This document shows positions 15,273-23,301 of a stretch of 32,141 bases of DNA, piece after piece. The first letter of the stretch is position 1. Each line of letters starts with the position of its first letter. The notes beneath the pieces are model-generated. The model did no database searches. It was not told the DNA's origin and saw only the letters and a program-made list of their open reading frames with translations. The DNA lies in NCBI GenBank assembly GCA_025435355.1, contig JANJFQ010000010.1, forward strand, positions 1-32,141, given 5' to 3'. Source of the DNA: Candidatus Methanophagales archaeon. GTDB taxonomy: Archaea; Halobacteriota; Syntropharchaeia; Alkanophagales; Methanospirareceae. Both the position numbers and the translations under genes were made by a program.

Positions 15273-15736
15273 TCGGGAGTTATTTTGAGTTGTTCTTCTT
15301 TGCGGGTCTTTAATACGGTTGTTACCCTTGTGTTTACAATATTTGGTATGATTCGGATTCCCCTTACCACGAGATCCCTCAGGTCTTCAATGGTCTTAGC
15401 TCTTATTTTGGCGATAATGTCATAGTCCCCGAAAGTTTCATGGATTTCGAGCACCTCATCCAGCCTTCCAAGGTTTCTGATAACTTCTTCAATTGTGTTA
15501 GGTTTTACGTTGATCTCGATAAACGCTGCGACACCCTTTTCCACTTTCGCCGGTGCTAATACTGCGGTGAACTTCTCTATTACGCCTGCCTCCTGAAGCT
15601 TCTTAACCCTCACGTGGATGGTGGGGTCTGAGACGCCCAACTCTTTCGCAATCTCTACGAAGGGCTTTCTCGAATCCTCTTGAAGCATCTCGATTATCTT
15701 CTCATCAATCTCATCAAGTTCGACTTCTTCTCCCAT
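15269..15736 (-). CDS. Lrp/AsnC family transcriptional regulator
   Basis: A 155-residue Lrp-type regulator: winged helix at residues 6-60 (LDEIDEKIIEMLQEDSRKPFVEIAKELGVSDPTIHVRVKKLQEAGVI) and a RAM ligand-binding domain (AAFIEINVKPNTIEEVI, HETFGDYDIIAKIRA). Such proteins form dimers or octamers and respond to amino acids or other small molecules. It is the first gene of the inositol operon and overlaps the next by four bases, so it probably governs that operon and itself. There is no ribosome site before the ATG; a TATA-like box at 15761-15770 and a palindrome between it and the ATG fit a leaderless, self-regulated transcript. Confidence 0.9.
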   Translation of the reverse strand: MGEEVELDEIDEKIIEMLQEDSRKPFVEIAKELGVSDPTIHVRVKKLQEAGVIEKFTAVLAPAKVEKGVAAFIEINVKPNTIEEVIRNLGRLDEVLEIHETFGDYDIIAKIRAKTIEDLRDLVVRGIRIIPNIVNTRVTTVLKTRKEEQLKITPE

Positions 15737-15741
15737 CTCAT

Positions 15742-15755
15742 CGATAAGTATATCG
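15742..15755. promoter_or_regulatory. Lrp operator-like palindrome
   Basis: CGATA and TATCG arms separated by AGTA lie six bases before the Lrp ATG, downstream of the TATA-like box. Binding here would block transcription of the lrp-led operon. Autoregulation is usual in this family; the site itself is a prediction. Confidence 0.4.
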
Positions 15756-15760
15756 TAATA

Positions 15761-15770
15761 AATATATAAA
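15761..15770 (-). promoter_or_regulatory. TATA-like box of the lrp-inositol operon
   Basis: TTTATATATT on the minus strand, centred about 29 bases before the ATG at 15736. Spacing suits an archaeal promoter with a leaderless or very short leader. Confidence 0.5.
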
Positions 15771-15905
15771 TTCTTTAAGAAAATTCATTCTTATGTTCCT
15801 TTTTTATAAGATATATAAGTCAATAGATAGATTTATTTAGAAGTTCTTAAATAAAGACGAGGATCATGTATGCAGAATCCGGAAATGCTTCTTCACCTCT
15901 TTGAA

Positions 15906-16124
15906 TCATCCAATTATATAATATTTTGCGGTCTTCTCTCCCGCCTTCCTCTTCACAAGTTTCTTCTTTACCAGCTCGTTTAAGCTGTTCGCTACTGTCC
16001 CTTTCGGGATTCTCGCTTCCCTTACAATATCCTCCATTCCCTTTGCCCTTCCCTCGCTTCTCGCACCTTTCTTTACCATCGCATCATACACCTTTTTTGT
16101 GTTGCCCGATAGTTCTTTCGCCAC
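15906..16124 (-). CDS. Small winged-helix transcriptional regulator
   Basis: A 72-residue DNA-binding protein. GTG 16124 is chosen because GAGGTG lies six bases upstream; GTG 16133 is inside that site. The fold is a MarR/TrmB-like winged helix: first helix KKVYDAMVKK, helix-turn-helix MEDIVREARIPKGTVANSLNELVKKKLV, then a wing RKAGEKTAKYYIIG. There is no ligand-binding domain. It is divergent from the GH38 mannosidase gene, and the gap between them holds an inverted repeat and a 62-base element also found before the glycosyltransferase gene at 6936-8072. It is thus a candidate local regulator of the mannoside genes. A truncated copy of its 5' end occurs at 2719-2808. Confidence 0.8.
   Translation of the reverse strand: MAKELSGNTKKVYDAMVKKGARSEGRAKGMEDIVREARIPKGTVANSLNELVKKKLVKRKAGEKTAKYYIIG
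16068..16099 (-). repeat. 32-base exact direct repeat (copy 2 of 2)
   Basis: Coding sequence of the regulator's first helix, identical to 2773-2804. This is the intact source copy. Confidence 0.8.
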
Positions 16125-16169
16125 TGCTCTCACCTCACGAACTCAGTCCCTTATAGCATGTTTTTATAT

Positions 16170-16231
16170 TTAAATATTTCCAAACTCATATTCCGTCTTT
16201 TCTAAAATAAAGAGAGATAGTGCGACGATAC
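16170..16231 (-). repeat. Promoter-region repeat, copy B
   Basis: Counterpart of 8098-8155, lying before the wHTH regulator gene on the minus strand. On that strand it carries the core CGCACTATCTCT followed by TTTATTTTAG and, nearer the gene, AAATATTTAA. The same 12-base core occurs at 25482-25493, before the MFS gene. Confidence 0.75.
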
Positions 16232-16241
16232 GGCACTATCT
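16215..16241. promoter_or_regulatory. Inverted-repeat operator candidate before GH38
   Basis: Perfect 9-base arms, AGATAGTGC (16215-16223) and GCACTATCT (16233-16241), with a 9-base centre. It lies just upstream of the TATA-like box of the GH38 gene and inside the upstream region of the divergent wHTH gene, a good position to control both. Confidence 0.5.
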
Positions 16242-16247
16242 AAAAAG

Positions 16248-16256
16248 TTTTTATAA
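16248..16256 (+). promoter_or_regulatory. TATA-like box of the GH38 gene
   Basis: TTTTTATAA, centred about 27 bases before GTG 16279 and 36 before ATG 16288. It abuts the inverted repeat at 16215-16241. Confidence 0.45.
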
Positions 16257-16287
16257 CTATTGATTGAAAGAGATTAAAGTGAGAAAG

Positions 16288-18897
16288 ATGACGAACGAGA
16301 AGACGGGAGAAAAAGATAAAGATACGATTTACCTCGTTCCACACTCGCATTACGATGCCATCTGGGTCTTTACGAAGGAAAGCTATTTTTACATCAATAT
16401 AATGCTCATTCTGAAGGAGGTGGCGAGTCTCGTTGAAAAGACTGATTACAAGTTCCTGATAGAGCAAACTTTTCTGCTGGAGGAGATGGAGAAGAGGTAC
16501 CCGGAAGTATTCTCAAAGATTGCGAGGTGCATAAAGGAAGGCAAGGTGGAGATTGCCGATGGAGAATACCTGATGGCAGATACGATGCTCCCGGAAGGAG
16601 AAACGTTGATAAGAGAAATCCTGGAAGGTAAGAGATACGTGAAGGAGAAGTTAGGAGTTGACGTTCCGGTAATGTGGCAAGCTGACAGCTTTGGTTTGAA
16701 TGCCCAGCTCCCACAGATATACAAAAAATCAGGCTACAAATATGTTGCATTCAGAAGAGGAGCAACGAAGAGAAAGCCTTCGGAATTTATATGGGAGGGT
16801 TTGGATGAAACGAGGATTTTAGCTCACTGGATGCCTTTAGGATACAGAGCAGGGTTAGACTTGACAAAGCTGGAGGAAAGCTATGAGAAACTTAAAGACT
16901 TAGCGGCAACCTCTCACATCTTGATGCCTTCCGGGAGTGGAGTTACGATGCCGCAGCCGGAAACACCGGAAGTTGTGAAGGTGTGGAATGAGAGGAAAGG
17001 AGAAGTAGCAAAGATGAAGATTGCAACGCCAAGTGAATACTTTGAAGCACTGGAGAAGGAAATAAAGGAGAAGAATCTTAAGATGGACGTGTGGAAAGGA
17101 GAGATGTATTCAGGGAAATATTCCGAGGTATTTCCAAATTGCTGCTCGAGCAGGATGTGGCTAAAACAGGATCTTTGCGAGTTCGAGGGTTGGTTGACAT
17201 GTTGCGAGCGGTGGTGTACACTAACCCACCTCCTGAATAACCCCTCTGAGGAGTTGAGAAATTGCTGGCGGAAAATTTTGTACATTGCATTTCATGATGT
17301 GGTTCCTGGAACAGGTATGGACGCGGGTTACGAGGAGGTGAGGCACTTCCGTAGCTTTTTCAATACTGAGATGACCGCCCGCTGCCTTCGCGTACATACT
17401 CAAGTAATAGAGGTGGAATCGGAGAAAGGCGTTGAAAGTGGGGATATAATAGTATTTAACTCGATGTCGTGGGAAATGAAGAGCTGGGTAGAAATGGATT
17501 TGAACTTTGACATAGGGAAAGTGGTAACGATTAAAGGCTTACAGAGTGGTGAAGAGGAGATAGATGTGGAGGTGATAAAGTTTGCGAGGTACAAGGATGA
17601 CTCTTTGAGATATGAGAGGATAGGATTTGTTCCCACAGTTCCTGCAATGGGATATAAGGTGTATAAAATCCTTGAGCGTGAGCCTAAACGGTATCGTTAT
17701 GACCCAAATTTTGTCATGGTAAGGGGGAACATCATAGAGAACAGATTCTTTGGGATTGAAGTCGACCCATCCACGGGGTTGATTGACGTGTACCAAGACG
17801 AGATGGGAGGGAAGAGGGAGAAGCTTTGTACGGGGAATGAGCTTGTGCTGGAGGAAGAAACCGGCGACCTCTACTACCACCGACAAACACTGGGTATCCC
17901 ATTGAAGACAGAAAAGGGGGAAGGAGTGAAGTACGGCTCGTTCAGGGTGGAGGATTTCGGGATAAATGAAAGTCCTTTGAGGCGGGTTATCAACGTCGAG
18001 ACCAATTATTTTTCGCTTAGATGGCCGTACCGATTGACGGAGAAACTGGAGCCACTTATATGGGAGCATAAATTCCTCGAATGTTCAAAGAAAATAATAG
18101 TTTATAAGGACATTCCGAGAATAGATTTCATCACGAGTGTAGTGGACAAGCATCCGAGGGCACGGCTCAGAGTCAGGTTCTCCACAGACATGAAATCTTC
18201 GGATTATGCCTGCGGGACCCAATTTGGCGTTGTTTCACGACCGACAGACCAGTGGCACTATAAGCCCAAGGAGGAGTGGGTGGAGGAACCCTGTGGCGTA
18301 TACCCCTCACTGAAATGGCTTGATTATTCTGATGGAAAGAAGGGCTTGACCGTGATCCACAAGGGGATACCGGAAAACGAGGTAAGGGATGGAGATGTCT
18401 ATTTAACACTGCTAAGAAGCGTTTTAATGCTCTCTTCGGATGGCAGGACAGGTCCTGCAATACCGGTTCCGGATGCACAGGAGTTAAGAAGATACGAGTT
18501 CCGGTATTCCATTTACCCACACAAAGGAGATTGGCGTGAAGCTTCGTCCTACAAGCATGCTTTTGAGTTCAACTATAATTTGGATGCAGTGCAGTTGCGT
18601 GAGGGCGAAAAAATTCCTTGGAAACGGTCTTTTTTGAAAATAGAGCCGGAAAATGTCGTTTTAGCCGCACTGAAAAAAGCAGAGGATGGGGATGAGGTAA
18701 TTTTGAGATTTTATGAGACGAAAGGAGAAGAGACGGATGCTGAAATAACACTTTTCAAGGAGCCAAAGGCAGTCAAGGTGGTGAACCTGCTGGAGGAAGA
18801 GGACGAGGGAGTGGTAAAAGAGTTGAAACAGGAGGGAGAAAGAATAAAGTTGAAGGTGAAACCTTTCGAGATAGTTACTTTGAAGGTAAAACTTTAA
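16288..18897 (+). CDS. GH38 alpha-mannosidase
   Basis: An 869-residue glycoside hydrolase family 38 protein that removes alpha-linked mannose. The zinc-binding opening H19-S-H21-Y-D23 (LVPHSHYDAIW) and the nucleophile D133 (MWQADSFGLNAQLPQ) are in place, followed by the middle helical domain (around IAFHDVVPGTGMDAGYEEVRHF) and a long C-terminal beta region with YRYDPNFVMVRGNIIENRFFGIEV and DIPRIDFITSV, as expected. No signal peptide is present, so it acts in the cytoplasm on imported or endogenous glycans. Start: ATG 16288; TTG 16264 and GTG 16279 are in-frame alternatives, all before the first motif. It is divergent from a winged-helix regulator with an inverted repeat between them. Confidence 0.88.
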   Translation: MTNEKTGEKDKDTIYLVPHSHYDAIWVFTKESYFYINIMLILKEVASLVEKTDYKFLIEQTFLLEEMEKRYPEVFSKIARCIKEGKVEIADGEYLMADTMLPEGETLIREILEGKRYVKEKLGVDVPVMWQADSFGLNAQLPQIYKKSGYKYVAFRRGATKRKPSEFIWEGLDETRILAHWMPLGYRAGLDLTKLEESYEKLKDLAATSHILMPSGSGVTMPQPETPEVVKVWNERKGEVAKMKIATPSEYFEALEKEIKEKNLKMDVWKGEMYSGKYSEVFPNCCSSRMWLKQDLCEFEGWLTCCERWCTLTHLLNNPSEELRNCWRKILYIAFHDVVPGTGMDAGYEEVRHFRSFFNTEMTARCLRVHTQVIEVESEKGVESGDIIVFNSMSWEMKSWVEMDLNFDIGKVVTIKGLQSGEEEIDVEVIKFARYKDDSLRYERIGFVPTVPAMGYKVYKILEREPKRYRYDPNFVMVRGNIIENRFFGIEVDPSTGLIDVYQDEMGGKREKLCTGNELVLEEETGDLYYHRQTLGIPLKTEKGEGVKYGSFRVEDFGINESPLRRVINVETNYFSLRWPYRLTEKLEPLIWEHKFLECSKKIIVYKDIPRIDFITSVVDKHPRARLRVRFSTDMKSSDYACGTQFGVVSRPTDQWHYKPKEEWVEEPCGVYPSLKWLDYSDGKKGLTVIHKGIPENEVRDGDVYLTLLRSVLMLSSDGRTGPAIPVPDAQELRRYEFRYSIYPHKGDWREASSYKHAFEFNYNLDAVQLREGEKIPWKRSFLKIEPENVVLAALKKAEDGDEVILRFYETKGEETDAEITLFKEPKAVKVVNLLEEEDEGVVKELKQEGERIKLKVKPFEIVTLKVKL

Positions 18898-19002
18898 AAT
18901 TCACCTTGAGCAGAATTCTTCAGCGAATACACTTATTCCTATTACAAAACCGTTATCACAACTTTTTTCATACTCCTCATTATCATCAGTCGAATTTTGA
19001 CT

Positions 19003-19834
19003 TTATCCCAGGAATTTTCTCAAATTTGCTGCTCTTAGAGCATATTCTCCTAAACCTTCCGTCTTATTTTCCTTTAATGAACCTGCAATGTAATCCGTTA
19101 TTTCTTTATGCTCTTCATCTGGTTGAAAATCTGCTGGGAAATCTCTAACCCTTGCTTCAAGACCTTGTGGTAAAAAACCGGTATCCGGGTTAAAATATCT
19201 GAGAGAATCCCTTAAATCATCTTCAAAATTTACATAAACTTCCCTGATAAATTGCATGTCATCCTCATTCAAAGCATTCAAACCAAGGATTTCTGGTGGC
19301 AAACCTATGGAATAAAGAGCGGCGGTAAACGCTATCGCCCTTGGCAATGTAATTCCTCCTATACTACGTGAATAACCGAATAGACCTATATGCAACTTTC
19401 TCTTTCTTCTACTCGGAACATGCCTTGCAACCTTATTGATTACAGGTGCTAATTCTATGATTTGTTTTTGGTATTCCTGAAAATACTTCCTGATTATTTC
19501 CAAACACCTTTCTTCATCTATTTCCTGAGGCGAACCTGTTTTTCTTTCTTGCAATTTTCTTATAGCTTCTCTAACTTCCTCAGGAGGATTGTCATATTTG
19601 AATGCCGATTGAACGGTAAATGTATGAGCGCCTGGATATTCTTTTGCAACACTTTCTACTGTTTGTGGTCTGAGATTGCCTCTGAAAGGAGCCGAGCCGA
19701 TACCCACAATAGGATAAATATCAATACCAATCTCTTCTGATAATTTTTGCAATCTTTGAAGTGTTCCTTGCAAAAAACGGGGAATTTACATTATCAGGAT
19801 GTTGCGTACTCATGCATTTTGGTATTCTTATCAT
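19003..19834 (-). pseudogene. ppcA: Archaeal-type PEP carboxylase with large internal deletion
   Basis: The start is authentic: ATG 19834 preceded by GGAGTGA, encoding MIRIPKCMSTQHPDNVNSPFFA, the signature N-terminus of archaeal PEP carboxylase. After about 22 codons the homology jumps, with a change of frame near 19775, to the C-terminal half: LQKLSEEIGIDIYPIVGIGSAPFRGNLRP, TFTVQSAFKYD, VPSRRKRKLHIGLFGYSRS and the rest to the normal end at 19003. Intact proteins are about 480-530 residues; roughly 230 residues including much of the barrel are absent. The C-terminal open frame alone (TTG 19773, 256 codons) could be mistaken for a gene. The enzyme (PEP plus bicarbonate to oxaloacetate) cannot work from this copy. 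A genuine deletion or a misassembly could cause it. Confidence 0.85.
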
Positions 19835-19898
19835 TTGAATCACTCCGTAGTTAGAGTATCTTTTCATACCTATTAATTTTGAAAGCATAATTTAAATT

Positions 19899-20756
19899 TT
19901 AGCCCGTAGAATTACTGGAACCAGGGTCAGAGGAATTGGAATTTTTAATCTCTCGACTTTTGAGCTCATTGTTAAACCACACCTCGCGTTGGGGAAATGG
20001 AATCTGTATCCCCTCTTTTTCCAGAGCCTTCTTTATTTTCCATAGAAGCTCCATCATAACCCCATACCACTCTGTAGTAGGTACCCAGATTCTCACAATA
20101 ATATTAACTGAGCTATCTCCAAGGTTATTAACAAAAACATCAGGAGCTGGATTTTTTAGGGTGAGGGGGTGCACTTCACTGAGTTTTTTAATTATCCCAA
20201 TAGCCTTATCTGCATCGTCGCTATACCTTATTCCAACAACATACTCAACTCTCCTGGCAACATAGGCAACGTAGTTCGTTATGCTGGTAGTGAAGACCTG
20301 CTCATTGGGTATCCTAACGTACAACCCATCAAAAGTTCTAAGTGTTGTAGAGATTATGCGGATGTCCTCTACAACTCCGGCAGTTCCGGCTATATTTACC
20401 GCATTCCCAATCTTTATGGGTCTCTCAATCATCAGGAAAAGCCCTGATATCAGGTTGCTTACGATACTCTGACTGGCAAACCCTATCACTAAACCCGCTA
20501 TGCCTCCAGCAACCAGCAAACCTGAAGGGTGTACCCCGAGGGTTGGAAGAACCAAAAGCACTGCAACACCAATAATGCTGTAGTTTACAGCTTTGACAAT
20601 AATCTCTAAATGTTCTCTGCTCACCTTATCCTTAAGAGACCTCTTTAGGTTGATTGCTACCCCCTTGGCTATCACAACCGCAATTATGAGAATCACGGTA
20701 ACCATAAGAAGGTTAAAAAGGGTGACATTACCGTAAACAACCGTGTCAAGGATCAT
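19899..20756 (-). CDS. Small-conductance mechanosensitive channel (MscS family)
   Basis: A 285-residue MscS channel that opens under membrane tension to release solutes. Three membrane helices: residues about 12-30, 58-80 and the pore helix PSGLLVAGGIAGLVIGFASQSIVSNLISGLFLMI; then the beta domain with ERPIKIGNAVNIAGTAGVVEDIRIISTTLRTFDG and the alpha/beta cytoplasmic part. The C-terminus ends in a Ser/Asn-rich tail (KNSNSSDPGSSNSTG). The start overlaps the end of the DUF432 gene by four bases, so the two are cotranslated. The gene has a decayed relative at 10261-10541. Confidence 0.9.
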   Translation of the reverse strand: MILDTVVYGNVTLFNLLMVTVILIIAVVIAKGVAINLKRSLKDKVSREHLEIIVKAVNYSIIGVAVLLVLPTLGVHPSGLLVAGGIAGLVIGFASQSIVSNLISGLFLMIERPIKIGNAVNIAGTAGVVEDIRIISTTLRTFDGLYVRIPNEQVFTTSITNYVAYVARRVEYVVGIRYSDDADKAIGIIKKLSEVHPLTLKNPAPDVFVNNLGDSSVNIIVRIWVPTTEWYGVMMELLWKIKKALEKEGIQIPFPQREVWFNNELKSREIKNSNSSDPGSSNSTG

Positions 20757-21460
20757 ATACCCACCTCCATCACAAATTTTGTTGCGGTTACAGAAAGCGT
20801 TCTTACGGTGTAGAGCTCAAAAGACTTTTTCATTCCTTTTTCAAGAGGAGAATCAACAAAATCAGTTTCTGCACTTTTCCCCTTCACGATCTTCATAGTC
20901 GCTTTCATAGAGACCATATCATCGCTGTAGTATATTTTCATTCCATACGCATTGAAAACAGCTTTAGTTACTTCAACCCACTCGGTGTTTGTGTTTGTTA
21001 TGCTGAGCTCTAAGATTCCTTCATGAAGAAGATTTATAGAGGGTTTCGAGGAATAAACTTCGCTCCTCCAGTATTTGCATATAACTCCACTTCTTGGGTC
21101 GCCATAGAGAGTAAACTTCTGCTTTATTAGGGTGAAAATATCAAGGATTTCAAAATCTTTATCCCCTGACATAAAAACACCTATTTCTACTGGATATGTG
21201 ACGTAGATTTTCTGTGTTGCTCCAGGCTCAACCACAAGGGTCTTTTCAAATTCTATGAGAAGATACGAGGTTAGTTCCTTGGGCTTGTTCAACGGCTCAA
21301 TGGGATTGATGAGGATCTTTTCAGTGCTCGCCAGGAGAATTTTCTCCACTTTCTCATCAACGCACTCCCTCCGGTAAAGCAGCACCTCTCCCTTCCTCTT
21401 AACAGACAGAGAGATTCCTTCCTTCGCAATTCCTAAGGGTACGTCATAATAGCCGAACAT
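20753..21460 (-). CDS. DUF432 family protein
   Basis: A 235-residue protein beginning MFGYYDVPLGIAKEGISLSV that I recognise as DUF432, an archaeal family of unknown biochemical function often found next to MscS channels. It is mostly beta strand (FEKTLVVEPGATQKIYVTYPVEIGVFMS; GILELSITNTNTEWVEVTKAVF) without membrane helices or signal peptide. The four-base overlap with the channel gene downstream suggests it assists or modulates that channel, but no activity is known. A TATA-like box (21487-21497) is centred about 32 bases upstream of the ATG. Confidence 0.75.
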   Translation of the reverse strand: MFGYYDVPLGIAKEGISLSVKRKGEVLLYRRECVDEKVEKILLASTEKILINPIEPLNKPKELTSYLLIEFEKTLVVEPGATQKIYVTYPVEIGVFMSGDKDFEILDIFTLIKQKFTLYGDPRSGVICKYWRSEVYSSKPSINLLHEGILELSITNTNTEWVEVTKAVFNAYGMKIYYSDDMVSMKATMKIVKGKSAETDFVDSPLEKGMKKSFELYTVRTLSVTATKFVMEVGI

Positions 21461-21486
21461 AAAGTTGGTGTACTATTATGAATGTA

Positions 21487-21497
21487 TAATATAAAAA
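21487..21497 (-). promoter_or_regulatory. TATA-like box of the DUF432-MscS operon
   Basis: TTTTTATATTA on the minus strand, about 32 bases before the ATG at 21460. Confidence 0.45.
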
Positions 21498-21570
21498 CCT
21501 CGTAACCCTTGCTCTTCCCCCGCACCTTCGGGATCTTACTTTTAAGTAAATTCATATCAAGAGTGAGAAG

Positions 21571-23280
21571 CTAACAAAGATATGCATTCAAGAGGTACTG
21601 CGAAACCATTCTATGCGAATTGAAGAACGAAGAATTAAATGCAATTGCATATCGCATGATTTGAGCCCATGCATCCTTATTGTTATAAAACACAGGCAAT
21701 ACCACCTGTCCTAATTTGTCATAAAGGTCTTCTGCGTCTTTTGAATCATCCGATTGATCCACAGAGCCTTCTGAGATAATTGATCCAATCGCCCATCCTG
21801 TTACACCCTCGATACAACCTTCCAACCACCACCCATCCAATATACTCAAGCTCGGAACGCCGTTAAGACATGCCTTCATTCCACTTGTACCCGATGCTTC
21901 AAGAGGTCTTTTAGGTGTATTAAGCCAAACGTCTGCACCAGAGATAATCAATTTCGCAAGTTCCATATTGTAATTCTCGAGGAATACAACCTTTATATCC
22001 TCTCTCAACCTTTTTATGACTTTGAAGATGGTTTTTATCAGTTCTTTTCCTCCTGTATCCTTGGGATGTGCTTTGCCTGCAAGGATGATCTGTATGGGTG
22101 TATTTTTCGCACTATTCACCAGTCTATCTGGATTGCTGAATAAAAGGTCGGGTCGTTTATACTTTGTAATCCTTCTTGCAAAACCCAGGGTGAAGGTATC
22201 ATAATCCATTCCTATACCGTGCTTTGCGTTTACAAAATCAATCAGCCTCTTCTTTGCTTCTCCGTGCGCTTGTACAATCTCCTCCTTTGGTATCGAGATC
22301 ACATACCTCAGATCAAAGGGGTCCTTTCTCCAACCAACGACGTACCTATCATACAACTTACAGAAAGGTTCGGAAGTCCAAAATACATGGTGCACACCGT
22401 TAGTTATCGAATCGATTGGATAACCAGGAAACATATTCCTGGAGATTTCTTCATGCTTCTTTGCCACACCGTTTATATATTCACTGTGTTCTAAAGCGAG
22501 CAAAGCCATATTTAATTCATTCCCATGGCAAATTTTATCTATTTCATCATCTTCTAAGTATCCTCTAAGAAGACTTTTTACCAATGAAGCCGGGAACTTG
22601 TCGTGACCCGCGGGAACTGGAGTGTGGGTCGTAAAGATGCACTTTTTACGTACTAACTCGATAATCTGCTCATTTGTATAGTCTGGATAGTCATTTCTCA
22701 TCTTCTTTATCAGTTCCAAAGCGACTAATGCAGAGTGTCCTTCATTCATGTGATATTTTTGGATGTCTGTGTAGCTCAATGCTTCAAGCATACGCACACC
22801 GCCGATTCCCAGAACTATCTCCTGTGACAATCTATATCTCTCATCGCCCCCATAAAGATAAGAGGTAATCTCCCTATCAGAGTCGCTATTTTCAAAGAGG
22901 TTGGTATCGAGGAGATATACTGGTACTTGATAGCCCTCTATGCCTGTTAAAAGGTATTTCCAAGCATGGATTTTCACCCCCCTTCCCTCGATAGATACAG
23001 ATACCTTAGGTGATATGAGTGTTGTAAAATCATCGATCCTCCACTCTATCGGCAATTCAGTTTGATTACCCTCGTCGTCTAATCTTTGCGATAGATAGCC
23101 TTTATTACTGGCGAGCGTAATTGCAACAATTGGGACACTCAGATCTGCACATGACCTTAGGATATCTCCTGCTAAAACTCCAAGCCCTCCGCTATAGGTC
23201 GGCATCTTATGATCTATGCCTATCTCCATGCTGAAAAGAGCAATTTGAACATCTTTTTCTAAGGCGTTATCGCTTTCCAT
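21571..23280 (-). CDS. glgP: Alpha-glucan (glycogen) phosphorylase, short GT35 type
   Basis: A 569-residue GT35 phosphorylase that releases glucose 1-phosphate from alpha-1,4-glucans. The N-terminus has IALFSMEIGIDHKMPTYSGGLGVLAGDILRS; later motifs are YHMNEGHSALVALELI, TTHTPVPAGHDKFP, ITNGVHHVFWTSEP, ARRITKYKRPDLLF and the PLP-lysine segment EASGTSGMKACLNGVPSLSILDGWW. The length fits the compact archaeal/thermophile form without the N-terminal extension. It starts 21 bases after the marC stop in the same direction and may be transcribed with MFS and MarC. A glycogen-synthase-like gene lies at 27598-28764, so the window has both sides of glycogen turnover. Confidence 0.92.
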   Translation of the reverse strand: MESDNALEKDVQIALFSMEIGIDHKMPTYSGGLGVLAGDILRSCADLSVPIVAITLASNKGYLSQRLDDEGNQTELPIEWRIDDFTTLISPKVSVSIEGRGVKIHAWKYLLTGIEGYQVPVYLLDTNLFENSDSDREITSYLYGGDERYRLSQEIVLGIGGVRMLEALSYTDIQKYHMNEGHSALVALELIKKMRNDYPDYTNEQIIELVRKKCIFTTHTPVPAGHDKFPASLVKSLLRGYLEDDEIDKICHGNELNMALLALEHSEYINGVAKKHEEISRNMFPGYPIDSITNGVHHVFWTSEPFCKLYDRYVVGWRKDPFDLRYVISIPKEEIVQAHGEAKKRLIDFVNAKHGIGMDYDTFTLGFARRITKYKRPDLLFSNPDRLVNSAKNTPIQIILAGKAHPKDTGGKELIKTIFKVIKRLREDIKVVFLENYNMELAKLIISGADVWLNTPKRPLEASGTSGMKACLNGVPSLSILDGWWLEGCIEGVTGWAIGSIISEGSVDQSDDSKDAEDLYDKLGQVVLPVFYNNKDAWAQIMRYAIAFNSSFFNSHRMVSQYLLNAYLC

Positions 23281-23301
23281 CTATCCTGTCCCCAGTTCAC
23301 T

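Noticed and set aside
17539-18069. 176-residue minus-strand ORF
   Set aside because: It is a shadow of the GH38 gene, whose motifs and frame are well supported.
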